This document shows, one piece after another, positions 42,850 to 51,934 of a stretch of 64,000 bases of DNA. Numbering within the stretch: position 1 is the stretch's first letter; each line of letters opens with the position of its first letter. The stretch is from Aquimarina spinulae (GTDB lineage Bacteria; Bacteroidota; Bacteroidia; Flavobacteriales; Flavobacteriaceae): NCBI RefSeq assembly GCF_943373825.1, contig NZ_CALSBP010000001.1, positions 248,001-312,000 of the forward strand, written 5' to 3'. A model generated the notes under the pieces. The model saw only the letters and a program-made list of their open reading frames with translations, made no database searches and had not been told where the DNA came from. The position numbers and the translations under genes were made by a program.

Positions 42850-45165
42850 TTAATTTATTTGACGAGATGATGCTAAACTATATCTTATGTTAATCCCTCC
42901 ATATGCATTAAATGGTAAACCAGGATAGAAATATCTTGGTGCATTGCCTCCAAATCCTCTGGCATTGATTTGTAATTGAGATGCATACTTTGTGTCTAGA
43001 ATATTGTTTGCCCCAAAGAATAAATCGTACGTAAAGTGAGATCCAATACTATTTTTATATCCTATTTTACCATGTAACAATTCATAGTTTTTACTAAATG
43101 ATGCATTCGCATCATTTGCAGGTATTTTACCTACAGTCTGAAAGCTGAGGTTACCATAAAACCCTTTTTGAGCTATAAATTCGATCCCAGAATTGGTGAC
43201 TTGAGAAGGTACCCCAGTAAGATCGTTATCCGAAAAATCATTATCTAAATCTGTAAAATTATCAAATGTATGATCATATATTGATGCATTGAAAAAGAAT
43301 TTTAATACTCCAGAGTTTACTTTTATAATATCGAAATTTAATTCTATTTCGGCGCCATTATGCGTAGTTTTTCCAGCATTAATAGCAAAGAAATTATCGT
43401 CGACGGTTCTTCTTGAAACCAAGAGATCTTTAACTCTAAATTGATATAGTGATACAGAACCATATAGTTTATCATGTAATAAACTATATCGGGTACCGAT
43501 TTCATAATTCCATCCTATTTCGGGTTTTATATCGGGATTAAAGAGACCATCGGGTAATAGCGTTTCTGAAGTAGTTGGAGTAGAGAAACCATGAGCAATG
43601 TTTCCGTAGAAGGTAAATTGAGGGTTTAGAGTATAGTTTATTCCTATTTTGGGAGAGAGTATGGGATCATAATCAAATTTACCAGAGCTATCTTCTCCAT
43701 CAGATAAGAATTGATCATCGATATCAAAAAAAGTCTGATTGAGATTTACACCTAAGTTTACTTTAAATTTCTCACTAATCTTATATTTTGTTTCGGCAAA
43801 AATGTTGTAATAGTATCGTTTTTCATCGAGATCAGAAAGTTGATTACCTTGTACACTACCTGTACCAGAAGGGAAATCCTGGTATAAGTTTTCAAAGGTC
43901 TTACCGGTATAATAATCCAAGAATAACTCTCCGCCCAAGGTCCAGTTTAATTCTTGATTAGCAATTAGATGAGTTCCTAAAACTCGATTTCTCATACCAA
44001 AACTGGTAGCATTTTCTTTCAGTATATTAAAAGGTCTAGATTCGTCATTATTTCTAAAAGAACCAAAAATACTGGTGTTATGTGATATTTTTGGATTGTA
44101 ATTATGTTTCCAGGTTACTCCTAATATTCCATAATCTACATCTTCATTTCCTTGCGCACGTCCCCAGGTAAATGCAGCTTGTCTAGGATTGTTTTCAAAA
44201 TTTTCCTGATTTAATGAACTGGGGATCCCTGCATTAAGATTAACATAGCTCCCTATAACCGAAAAATTGTTTTTCTTTCCAATATCAAAACCAGAGGCCA
44301 GTGTTACTGTATTTCGATCGTATTCATTGTTATCACGATAGCCATCGGTATGATTGTTACTATAGAGTACTGTAACATTAGATTTTTCTTTGGATATAGC
44401 AGCTTTTGCCAAAACTCTTCTTAGTCCATAACTCCCGAATGATGTAGTGAATTCACTCTCAGAAGTATTTGTATTTGCAAATTGAGGTCGAAATAAGATA
44501 GTTCCTCCTAACCCTACACCATAACTGCTTGAAGAAGGACCTTTATGTATTTCTATACTGGATAAAGCACCAAGCTCTAAATCCTCTATAGAAGATTCTC
44601 CATTGCCATCGGTTAATGGAATATCTCCAAAATAGGCTCTTATATTAGCTGTACCAAATAAGTTTCTGGCTCCGATTCCTCTAATTGTAATTCTATTGGT
44701 ATTTAAAGTACCATTTTGCATAAAAACACCAGCAACTCTATTAAGAATAGGATGTAGCTCTATTGGGTTTCCACGATTAATATCACTAGTCGTGATAGAA
44801 GAGATAGCTTCTGTTGCATACCTATGTTTTTGTGGACGAAAATAATCTTCTATTACCACCTCTACCAAATTTGTAATAGGAGTTAATGCTATTATAATGT
44901 ACCCGTCCTTAGTACGATTATGTTTGTTAATGTCTATAGTAATTTCGGTATAACCATCTTTAGAAAAGATTATTTTTTCTAAAGACTTTATAGAGAATTT
45001 ACCATCAGCATCGGTAAAAACTTTAATGTTGCTACCTATATCAAGAACGCTTACATCTGCTATCGGAAGTTTATTCGAATTATTTATGACAATTCCTTTA
45101 ATATCAAATTGTGAGTATACAGAAAAATGACAAGCGAGTACTAAAAATAAAAATATTCTTTTCAA
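42850..45165 (-). CDS. TonB-dependent outer-membrane receptor (FecA-like)
   Basis: A 771-residue receptor: signal peptide (to about residue 18, VYSQ), carboxypeptidase-like domain (20-105), plug domain (about 115-230, with IRGIGARNLFG and GPSSSSYGVGLGGTILFRP), then a 22-strand barrel. It takes up a chelate or small nutrient; ligand unknown because no transport genes are adjacent. The start is a TTG (45163-45165), the first codon of a good signal peptide. After the last barrel strand a short tail ASSRQIN remains. A 640-base upstream region contains a small ORF and a hairpin. Confidence 0.9.
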   Translation of the reverse strand: MKRIFLFLVLACHFSVYSQFDIKGIVINNSNKLPIADVSVLDIGSNIKVFTDADGKFSIKSLEKIIFSKDGYTEITIDINKHNRTKDGYIIIALTPITNLVEVVIEDYFRPQKHRYATEAISSITTSDINRGNPIELHPILNRVAGVFMQNGTLNTNRITIRGIGARNLFGTANIRAYFGDIPLTDGNGESSIEDLELGALSSIEIHKGPSSSSYGVGLGGTILFRPQFANTNTSESEFTTSFGSYGLRRVLAKAAISKEKSNVTVLYSNNHTDGYRDNNEYDRNTVTLASGFDIGKKNNFSVIGSYVNLNAGIPSSLNQENFENNPRQAAFTWGRAQGNEDVDYGILGVTWKHNYNPKISHNTSIFGSFRNNDESRPFNILKENATSFGMRNRVLGTHLIANQELNWTLGGELFLDYYTGKTFENLYQDFPSGTGSVQGNQLSDLDEKRYYYNIFAETKYKISEKFKVNLGVNLNQTFFDIDDQFLSDGEDSSGKFDYDPILSPKIGINYTLNPQFTFYGNIAHGFSTPTTSETLLPDGLFNPDIKPEIGWNYEIGTRYSLLHDKLYGSVSLYQFRVKDLLVSRRTVDDNFFAINAGKTTHNGAEIELNFDIIKVNSGVLKFFFNASIYDHTFDNFTDLDNDFSDNDLTGVPSQVTNSGIEFIAQKGFYGNLSFQTVGKIPANDANASFSKNYELLHGKIGYKNSIGSHFTYDLFFGANNILDTKYASQLQINARGFGGNAPRYFYPGLPFNAYGGINIRYSLASSRQIN

Positions 45166-45422
45166 GATTTGTTTTTTTCCAAATATCGGAAACTAGAGGC
45201 AATTGGTTTTAAAAAACACGATTGTGTTAATAAATATTAGGATATTTTAACGATCAAAATGTGGTAATCCTTACATCGAAGAAAATACACAACTGTACTG
45301 CGAGGTAAAAAATGTCCATTCTTTATAGAGGCCAGTTGATTTTTATGGTCCCCTTATCAACCGACCTGCTATAAAAAACGTAATCATCCAAAAAAACATA
45401 CATGATGTAATTTTTGGACCCC

Positions 45423-45554
45423 CTAAATTTTTCCTTTTTCTTTATTAATCTTATGTAGTTGTCTCTTATCCTTTGTGTATTCAAACCAATTACGAACTAT
45501 TAGTATAATTAGAACTATTAGTATTAAGATCTGAATAGTAATCAATACAATCAT
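45423..45554 (-). CDS. 43-residue single-pass membrane peptide
   Basis: ATG at 45552-45554, TAG at 45423-45425, preceded on the minus strand by purine-rich AAAAAGAGAGAG, a fair ribosome site. The product starts MIVLITIQILILIVLIIL, a transmembrane helix, followed by a basic tail (RNWFEYTKDKRQLHK). A 13-base direct repeat (45494-45506, 45512-45524) encodes part of the helix. An ECF-type promoter lies 55 bases upstream. Composition and promoter make it a likely real gene; function unknown. Confidence 0.5.
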   Translation of the reverse strand: MIVLITIQILILIVLIILIVRNWFEYTKDKRQLHKINKEKGKI

Positions 45555-45608
45555 CTCTCTCTTTTTATAAGAAGTATGAAACTTCTATTTTATCTGTTAT
45601 ATAGTTTT

Positions 45609-45633
45609 GACACATAAGAATATAAAAAGTCAC
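45609..45633 (-). promoter_or_regulatory. ECF-type promoter motif, copy 2
   Basis: On the minus strand: GTGAC at 45629-45633, a 15-base spacer beginning TTTTT, then GTGTC at 45609-45613 and AAAACTAT. The flanking AAAAGTGACTTTTT and the spacer length are identical to the motif before the sigma factor gene (47467-47491). It reads towards the 43-residue ORF. Confidence 0.6.
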
Positions 45634-45808
45634 TTTTAAGTCTCTTTTTTATGATTTTGGGTATAATTTTTATGAATACTTTTTATAAAAGGGATATGAT
45701 AAATATTTTGATGTTGAAATTTTTTGTGTACTACTCTTGTAAACGTTTATTGTTTATACTACATAACAATGTATCTGTTCCTGAAAACTGATATGTTTGA
45801 TGAAGTGT

Positions 45809-46624
45809 TTAACTAATAATTTCAACTTTTTTATTTGCTATAAGTTTAATAGGATAGACGACTCTATTATTGTCATTCCTTTCTACTGTTATGCAAATAT
45901 TGTCGATAGAAATAATAACTCCTTCATCATCTTCGATTTTAATTTTTTGCCCTACTTCAAAATTCTTTTTAGAGTAAAAACCAAGTAATAATCTATATAC
46001 AATATCTCTGGAACCTAAACCTAAGGCAAGTACAAAAGTGGCTAAAAAAGCCCCCAGAATAAGAGAAAGATTATTTGTTATAATACTAGTATTGATACCT
46101 GCCTGATTTAAAGCGGTAATAGCCACAATGGCTACGATACTAAAAAAGAGTATAGAACTTATTAGTTTGGATCCATTAAGATCCAGAGATTTTAGCAAGG
46201 CATAAACAGATTTTCTTACTAGAGATGCCAGATATAATCCTAATCCTAAAATTACAATCGAACTGAATATTTTGGGTAAATAATCGATTAACCTTCCTGC
46301 ACCATTCGAAACCATATTTAAACCAAACATATCAGCTCCGACAATGACCAATACGAGAATTAGAAACCACTTAACAAAAGCTAGAATTATTTTGGTAGGT
46401 TCAATTTTGGTAGCAGAATTAAAAAGAGACCCGTTATCACTAATTTTAGATACCAAAGTATCAATTTTGGTTAGCTTCAAGGATTTTTTTAATATAAAAA
46501 GAATGAGTTTTACAATCATCCATCCGACTAAAATGAACAAAATTGCACCAATTATATTGGGTATAATTTCATACAGTTCATTAAATATATTTTCAATCAA
46601 TTTAAAATTTAGAAATTTTTCCAT
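45809..46624 (-). CDS. Small-conductance mechanosensitive channel (MscS family)
   Basis: A 271-residue protein with four or five hydrophobic helices; the last, pore-lining one is rich in Gly/Ala (ILGAFLATFVLALGLGSRDIV), followed by the MscS beta domain (FEVGQKIKIEDDEGVIISID, VVYPI). It opens under membrane tension to release solutes. It is the third gene of the ECF sigma operon (21 bases after the 60-residue gene), which suggests envelope-stress control of the channel. Confidence 0.9.
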   Translation of the reverse strand: MEKFLNFKLIENIFNELYEIIPNIIGAILFILVGWMIVKLILFILKKSLKLTKIDTLVSKISDNGSLFNSATKIEPTKIILAFVKWFLILVLVIVGADMFGLNMVSNGAGRLIDYLPKIFSSIVILGLGLYLASLVRKSVYALLKSLDLNGSKLISSILFFSIVAIVAITALNQAGINTSIITNNLSLILGAFLATFVLALGLGSRDIVYRLLLGFYSKKNFEVGQKIKIEDDEGVIISIDNICITVERNDNNRVVYPIKLIANKKVEIIS

Positions 46625-46645
46625 ACGATTTTTAGAGGTTAAACC

Positions 46646-46828
46646 TTAATTTTTGTTAGAACGACTTACTATTTTAAAAAGTTCTTCAAGAGAATTTGGA
46701 TATTTTATAGCAAATAAATCGGCCAGATCTAGTGATAGCTTTACTATTTCAACATCATCAAGTACCTTCTTCTTAAGAGAAGCAGGCAATTCTTCATTTT
46801 GAATAATTTTTTTAAATGGATTTTTCAT
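46646..46828 (-). CDS. 60-residue protein between ECF sigma factor and MscS
   Basis: A short acidic/basic helical protein starting MKNPFKKIIQNEELPASLKKKVLDD and containing a Leu-rich amphipathic middle (VEIVKLSLDLADLFAI). It has no membrane segment. Its LP-x-SLKKKVLDDVE start resembles small flavobacterial sigma-associated proteins that could act as a mini anti-sigma. It sits 29 bases after the sigma gene. Role inferred only from location. Confidence 0.65.
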   Translation of the reverse strand: MKNPFKKIIQNEELPASLKKKVLDDVEIVKLSLDLADLFAIKYPNSLEELFKIVSRSNKN

Positions 46829-46857
46829 TTTTCCTGGGGTATTAGGTTTAAAAGATG

Positions 46858-47427
46858 TTATAAAGTTTTATACGAGCTCAATAATCTAGATTTAGCTCGG
46901 CTTAGTCTCATTTTTACGGCACTACTGCCAATATTTAGGGTTTTTTCGATTTCTTTTATAGATAGATCATCCTGATATTTCATCATTAAAATGATTTTAT
47001 CATCGGGGTCAATTTTTTTTAGCGCCATTGCTAGTTTTTTGGATTTTAGTTTCATCATATCCTCGTCGTCTATCTCTTCAGATGGGTACTCAACGATAAT
47101 ATCATCGATAGATACGATTTTCTCTTTTTTCTTTTTTTGAACCCTTTGTACATAATTCACACAGAAATTATAGGTGAATGAGTACAACCAGGTAGAAAAT
47201 TTAGAATTTCCTTTAAATGTTTTTAGCTTGGCGAATAAAAGAACAAAAATATCATGTGTTAAATCTTGTGCCTCCTCATTAGATTTTACAAAACTCAAGC
47301 ATTTATTATATATAGTTTTTGCATATCTATCATAAAGAATTGCATATAGCTTAGTATCCTTACTTTTGGCTATTTTGTAAACAAGCTCTTTATCCTCTAA
47401 ATTTTCATCCAGTTCTGTCTTCTTCAA
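46858..47427 (-). CDS. RNA polymerase ECF-type sigma factor
   Basis: A 189-residue sigma-70 group 4 protein. Region 2: LYAILYDRYAKTIYNKCLSF with DLTHDIFVLLFAKL and the -10-binding FSTWLYSFTYNFC; region 4: LSIKEIEKTLNIGSSAVKMRLSRAKSRL. The start is a TTG (47425-47427). A promoter motif GTGAC-N15-GTGTC lies 40 bases upstream, consistent with autoregulation. Operon with the 60-residue gene and mscS. Confidence 0.93.
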   Translation of the reverse strand: MKKTELDENLEDKELVYKIAKSKDTKLYAILYDRYAKTIYNKCLSFVKSNEEAQDLTHDIFVLLFAKLKTFKGNSKFSTWLYSFTYNFCVNYVQRVQKKKKEKIVSIDDIIVEYPSEEIDDEDMMKLKSKKLAMALKKIDPDDKIILMMKYQDDLSIKEIEKTLNIGSSAVKMRLSRAKSRLLSSYKTL

Positions 47428-47805
47428 CCTGTATTTTTATTACATATAATCCCTCTAAATAGTTTAGACACAGTATGTCTAAAAAAGTCACTTTTAATTT
47501 TGTTTCTTTATTTCAAAGTGATTGCTGTATTCCTGTTATGATTTGTTTTAAAGTGATGTATTATGGTATTAAAATATCCAAAACACAAATCTTTAGGGTA
47601 TGAGTGAAGGTTTAAAAGAGTTCAAAAAAAAATATTTTTGAAACCTTAATTTAAGCAAAAAATAAAAGTAATAGTATGATTTATAAAGATTTCTTGTTTT
47701 TTGAAACTAGTTTTAAGCAGTTAACAGATGAACTGAGAACTTTCACAGATTAAAATTTTCTAAAAAAGATAGACGTATCACTTTTGAAATATCAAAATCG
47801 AAAGA
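47428..47805. other. Divergent promoter region of sigma factor and TonB receptor
   Basis: Holds the ECF motif at 47467-47491 and, overlapping it, an inverted repeat TTTAGACA/TGTCTAAA (47463-47470 and 47476-47483). A further TCACTTT...AAAGTGA pair is at about 47488-47522. No ORF of note and no terminator seen. Confidence 0.5.
47467..47491 (-). promoter_or_regulatory. ECF-type promoter motif, copy 1 (autoregulation of sigma gene)
   Basis: On the minus strand: GTGAC at 47487-47491, 15-base spacer beginning TTTTTT, GTGTC at 47467-47471 followed by TAAACTAT. Same elements, same spacer length and the same AAAA before GTGAC as copy 2 at 45609-45633. It is 40 bases upstream of the sigma start codon. 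Confidence 0.6.
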
Positions 47806-50133
47806 ATGATACGAACAGTAAATTTTATACTATTTTTTTTTATAGGATTCTCAATTATGAGTGGTCAGGAAATAAAAATGTTGAAAGGAACGGTAAAAGA
47901 CCAAACAACTCAAGAGATTATTCCTTATGCTACAGTAGCAGTTTATAACAATAAAGGAGAATTAGTTGATGGTATTTCGACTAATGATAAGGGTCAATTT
48001 CTACTAGAGACAGACAAAATATTTACATATTTTGAAGTTAGTTTTATTGGTTACCAGACTGCCTTGGTGCAATTTTCTGAAATTGGTGATCCAACCAATA
48101 TTTCAATTAGACTGCAATCGATGGCAAGTACTCTGGACGAAATTGTTATCGAGGCTGATCGAACTACCACACAGCTTAAAATCGATAGAAAAATTATCGA
48201 TATAGGAGCAGATATTCAACAATCTGGCACTACAGCCCTCGAAGCTTTTGATCAAATAACAGATATACAGACTGATTTAGGAACTGGTAATATTTCATTA
48301 AGAGGTAGTGATAATGTGAAATTGTTAATCAATGGGAAACCTTCTTCCTTAAACGCAGTAGAGTTATTAGAGCAAATCCCATCATCTTCTATAAAAACTG
48401 TAGAAATTATTACTTCTCCATCAGCAAAATATCAGGCAGATGGATTATCAGGTGTTATTAATGTGATCTTGAAAAGAAACATGAATAGAGGATTTAATCT
48501 TAATCTTAATAGTGCATTGGGAACAAAGCGATATAGTTATGGTATTGATGGAAATTATAACCTCTCATTTATGAATTTAAGATTTAATGCCTCGCAATCT
48601 GGAAGAGAAATGGATAGCAAACAAACCATTAATAGATCTTTTATAAATGGTGATACTCAAAGTATTTTTACTCCCCACGATTTTAATGGAAAAATAAAAA
48701 GGGGAATAATCGGATTAGATTTTTTTATAGATGAGCATAATGAATTTTCTCTGGGGTTTGATTATACCGATGATTATCACAGTTTCTACAATAATTCTCA
48801 ATATTTTGATGTGACTGATCGTGACGATTTTATTTATACCCGTAACTCCGCACATTCACATTTTACTTCTGTTTTTAATGCTAATTATCGTAGAAGATTT
48901 AATAAAGAAGGACATTTTTTAGAGATTGACTATAATCTTAATGATAATAAAAATGAGTATCCAGCTTCTGATTTTGAAGATGATGTTTTTTTGTTTGATC
49001 AAATAATAGAAGAAGATAATACAATCCATGCCATATCATTAGACTATGCATTACCTGTTTCAGAAAAGATTACAATAGAAACAGGAGCATCCTGGAATAA
49101 GAGTGATACAAAAAACCAACAGTTTTTTAGATCAAATAATACAGTGTCTACATTAGATATATTTGATTATGAAGAAGAGCTATTAGGGATCTACGGACTT
49201 ACAAAATTTAGGATTAAAAATTTGGATTGGCAAGTTGGATTGCGGTATGAATATTTCTCGTCAAAATCTCAAAACACATTAAATTTGTCTACAACGGATC
49301 TACATTTTTCTAATCTTTTTCCATCAATTCATGTCGCCTATACCTTTAGTGAAGATAATACACTGGGCTTAGGGTATAGTAAACGAATTTCCAGACCTAA
49401 TTTACATCATATTAACCCATTTCAGCTAGGAAACCCTTTTTTTAGATTTGATGGTAATCCAGGGTTAAAACCAGAATCGAGTGATAACATTGAACTTAAT
49501 TACCAAAATAATAAAAGAAAATTAAATTGGTCTGTTGCAACATTTTATCGTTACAGAAAAGATGTTATTCTTTGGGTAAATACTATAGAAGATAATAATG
49601 TACAAGTGATCTCATTTCAAAATATTGGGATAAACCATTCCTTAGGTATCGAAACAACTCTAAAATATAGATTTGCAAAGTATTGGAATACAGTGCTTAC
49701 AGGGAATTATTACTACACAATAACAGATCAGAACAATCTGGTTACCTGGGATGAATTATACTCGTCTAATCTACAATTAAAGAATACGTTTAAAATTACT
49801 AAAAAAGTAAGTACAGATATAACATATCGGCATACACCTAAAAGGCAAAATGCTTTTAATTATATAGAACCAAGACATAGAGTTGATTGGGCGGTAAGGG
49901 CAAAATTTATGAATAATAAATTAACGGCCAACTTAAGAGTAATAGATGTATTAGATAATAATTTGATGAAACGAAATATACGTACTCCCGAGTTTAACCA
50001 ACGTACCGTTTGGAAGTTTCAGTCACAAACACTAGGATTTTTATTTAGTCTAAAATATACACTCTTTAAAAGCGAGGATAGAGCAAGAAATAGAAAAGAG
50101 CGAGAATATAGACATAATCATTCTAGCAATTAA
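47806..50133 (+). CDS. TonB-dependent receptor / outer-membrane beta-barrel protein
   Basis: A 775-residue protein: signal peptide (to about residue 20), carboxypeptidase-like domain (22-105), plug (about 120-225, with LRGSDNVKLLINGKPSS and ITSPSAKYQADGLSGVINVILKR), then a barrel of the OMP_b-brl_3 type. The ligand is unknown. It begins a plus-strand operon with a DUF1961-like lipoprotein (29-base gap) and a histidine kinase/response regulator pair, so expression or sensing of its ligand may be linked to that system. Confidence 0.88.
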   Translation: MIRTVNFILFFFIGFSIMSGQEIKMLKGTVKDQTTQEIIPYATVAVYNNKGELVDGISTNDKGQFLLETDKIFTYFEVSFIGYQTALVQFSEIGDPTNISIRLQSMASTLDEIVIEADRTTTQLKIDRKIIDIGADIQQSGTTALEAFDQITDIQTDLGTGNISLRGSDNVKLLINGKPSSLNAVELLEQIPSSSIKTVEIITSPSAKYQADGLSGVINVILKRNMNRGFNLNLNSALGTKRYSYGIDGNYNLSFMNLRFNASQSGREMDSKQTINRSFINGDTQSIFTPHDFNGKIKRGIIGLDFFIDEHNEFSLGFDYTDDYHSFYNNSQYFDVTDRDDFIYTRNSAHSHFTSVFNANYRRRFNKEGHFLEIDYNLNDNKNEYPASDFEDDVFLFDQIIEEDNTIHAISLDYALPVSEKITIETGASWNKSDTKNQQFFRSNNTVSTLDIFDYEEELLGIYGLTKFRIKNLDWQVGLRYEYFSSKSQNTLNLSTTDLHFSNLFPSIHVAYTFSEDNTLGLGYSKRISRPNLHHINPFQLGNPFFRFDGNPGLKPESSDNIELNYQNNKRKLNWSVATFYRYRKDVILWVNTIEDNNVQVISFQNIGINHSLGIETTLKYRFAKYWNTVLTGNYYYTITDQNNLVTWDELYSSNLQLKNTFKITKKVSTDITYRHTPKRQNAFNYIEPRHRVDWAVRAKFMNNKLTANLRVIDVLDNNLMKRNIRTPEFNQRTVWKFQSQTLGFLFSLKYTLFKSEDRARNRKEREYRHNHSSN

Positions 50134-50162
50134 AAAAAGTAAAACAAATAAAACTATACGTA

Positions 50163-50867
50163 ATGCAGATAAATTCTTTTTTGTCAACAGTGATATTGAT
50201 TTTTATTTTAACAATAACAGCTTGTAAACCAAATGATTTTGTTGAAGAAAAAATCTCTTCTCAAGAACTTTCAGAATGGAAAACAATAGGAAAAGGTAAA
50301 ACCTCGATTAAGGATCATGAATTTGTTTTTGAAGAAATTGATAGCTCTGATGGTTTCTTTTTGGTAAGTCCTAAAAGTTACCAGGGAGATATGGTAATAC
50401 AATATAAAATAAAGGCGTTGTCAAAGGCATCGGTATTAATTGTGTTATTTTCTGCTTCTGATGCCAAAGAAACTATACAGCTAACCTTACCCGAAAAGAA
50501 TGCTATTGCCGACGATATTTGGGAATGGCGAAGAGAAATGAATCATTATAATGTAACATTTAATAATAAGTCTCACGGTTATACTCCATTCTTTTACAAA
50601 AATGTTTCTTCCTTAGAGCGCGATTTTCATCTTCGGAAACAAGAAAACATAATGAATCACAACCAATGGGTGAGTGTAGAAATTGGTAAAAAAGAGAATA
50701 GAGTGTGGTTTTCTCTTAATGATAGTATTATTTTCGAACGTACAGATTATAATCCACTTCTGGGAGGACATATACTTTTCAGAATAAGTGGTGCTTCTAC
50801 TCAAGAAGAAACCATTCTTGCAAAGGCATCTATAAAAGACTTGATGATTTATCATAAAGAAAAGTAA
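50163..50867 (+). CDS. DUF1961-like lipoprotein
   Basis: A 234-residue lipoprotein (lipobox ITAC ending at Cys20 or 21). The mature part resembles concanavalin-like beta-sandwich proteins of the DUF1961/YesU type: GDMVIQYKIKALSKASVLIVLF, a DIWEWRREMNHYNVT segment, and GGHILFRISG near the end. Such proteins are often carbohydrate-associated. Placed between the TonB receptor and the histidine kinase. Confidence 0.7.
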   Translation: MQINSFLSTVILIFILTITACKPNDFVEEKISSQELSEWKTIGKGKTSIKDHEFVFEEIDSSDGFFLVSPKSYQGDMVIQYKIKALSKASVLIVLFSASDAKETIQLTLPEKNAIADDIWEWRREMNHYNVTFNNKSHGYTPFFYKNVSSLERDFHLRKQENIMNHNQWVSVEIGKKENRVWFSLNDSIIFERTDYNPLLGGHILFRISGASTQEETILAKASIKDLMIYHKEK

Positions 50868-50896
50868 TACCTTAGTAAGGTTTAATAAAAGAACGT

Positions 50897-51934
50897 GTGA
50901 GTAATAACGCTATGTATTCAAAACTAAAAAAAGCAGAACCTGTATTGCATCTGCTTTTTTGGGGAATGGTACTTTTTTTTCCATATATAAAGTATCTGGG
51001 AAGAGAAGGAGGGTACCCTATGAGTTTTATGCATGAGCTAGTTACATTGGTATTTAATATGGTACCTACATATGTCATGTACCTGTGGTTCTTTCCTTTA
51101 AAAAATAAGAAGAAGTATATTGTTTTAGTACTGCTTGTTTTTAGTAGCAACGCTTTAATCCATTATTATGCAGATAATTTTTTTCACCTTACAGAAGATC
51201 ATAAAGATCATCAAGATCATCGCTGGAAATATGTAGTTTCTAGCTGGGTGACGTATTTCTCCTTTAGTTTGGCTTTTTTTGCTTTGCATTCTATTAAAAA
51301 ATTATATGCTAAACAGCTTGAATTAGATACTACAAAACAAGAAAAACAACAAGCAGAACTCAGTGCATTAAAAGCACAAATAAATCCACACTTCCTATTT
51401 AATACACTAAATAATATTTATGCAAATGCTTTAAAAAAAGATGAAAAAACTCCAGATCTGATTTTAAAGTTATCTAGCAGTTTTAGATATGTATTGCATG
51501 AAGGCCAAAAAGAAAAAGTAACTTTATCTCATGAGATTACTCATGTGAAAGATTACATTAGTTTACAAGAGGAACGATTATCTACCAAAATACAAGCTGA
51601 TTTTTTTGAAGATATTGATAATCCGAAAACAGAAATAGCTCCATTACTCTTAATTCCTTTTGTAGAAAATGCATTTAAGTATACCAGTATCTTAAAAGGT
51701 AAAAACCATCGGATACGAATTAGGGCAGTATTAAAAAGAGATCAATTCTCTTTTTATTGCGAAAATCCATATAATGAAAATAAGAAGCCAGAGATTGATG
51801 CAAATTGGCAAGAAAGCGGTATTGGGATAAAAAACACTCAAAGGAGATTACAGTTATTATATCCAGAGCGATATCAATTACAGATTAAGAAAGAAAATAA
51901 TGTATTTAAAGTAATACTCACCATCTCATTATGA
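50897..51934 (+). CDS. LytS/YehU-type sensor histidine kinase
   Basis: About 345 residues from the GTG at 50897 (an ATG at 50912 is equally possible). N-terminal membrane domain with four helices; between two of them is a His-rich loop FHLTEDHKDHQDHRW at 96-110, a possible metal site. The kinase core has the phospho-acceptor His165 in INPHFLFNTLNNIY, and a C-terminal ATPase part with GIGIKNTQRRL. It signals to the LytTR regulator whose ATG overlaps its stop by four bases. Confidence 0.92.
   Translation: MSNNAMYSKLKKAEPVLHLLFWGMVLFFPYIKYLGREGGYPMSFMHELVTLVFNMVPTYVMYLWFFPLKNKKKYIVLVLLVFSSNALIHYYADNFFHLTEDHKDHQDHRWKYVVSSWVTYFSFSLAFFALHSIKKLYAKQLELDTTKQEKQQAELSALKAQINPHFLFNTLNNIYANALKKDEKTPDLILKLSSSFRYVLHEGQKEKVTLSHEITHVKDYISLQEERLSTKIQADFFEDIDNPKTEIAPLLLIPFVENAFKYTSILKGKNHRIRIRAVLKRDQFSFYCENPYNENKKPEIDANWQESGIGIKNTQRRLQLLYPERYQLQIKKENNVFKVILTISL

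Larger units (their letters stand above)
45166..45808. other. Leader/intergenic region upstream of the TonB receptor
   Basis: Contains, in minus-strand order, the ECF-type promoter motif at 45609-45633, a 43-codon ORF (45423-45554), and an 11-bp hairpin: plus-strand GGCCAGTTGAT (45343-45353 region) pairs with ATCAACCGACC about 15 bases on, allowing two G-U pairs. It has no U tail. I see no match to the cobalamin riboswitch. Confidence 0.5.

Noticed and set aside
45166..45808. Cobalamin riboswitch upstream of the TonB receptor
   Set aside because: Conserved B12-box bases were not recognisable on the minus strand; only a simple hairpin is seen.
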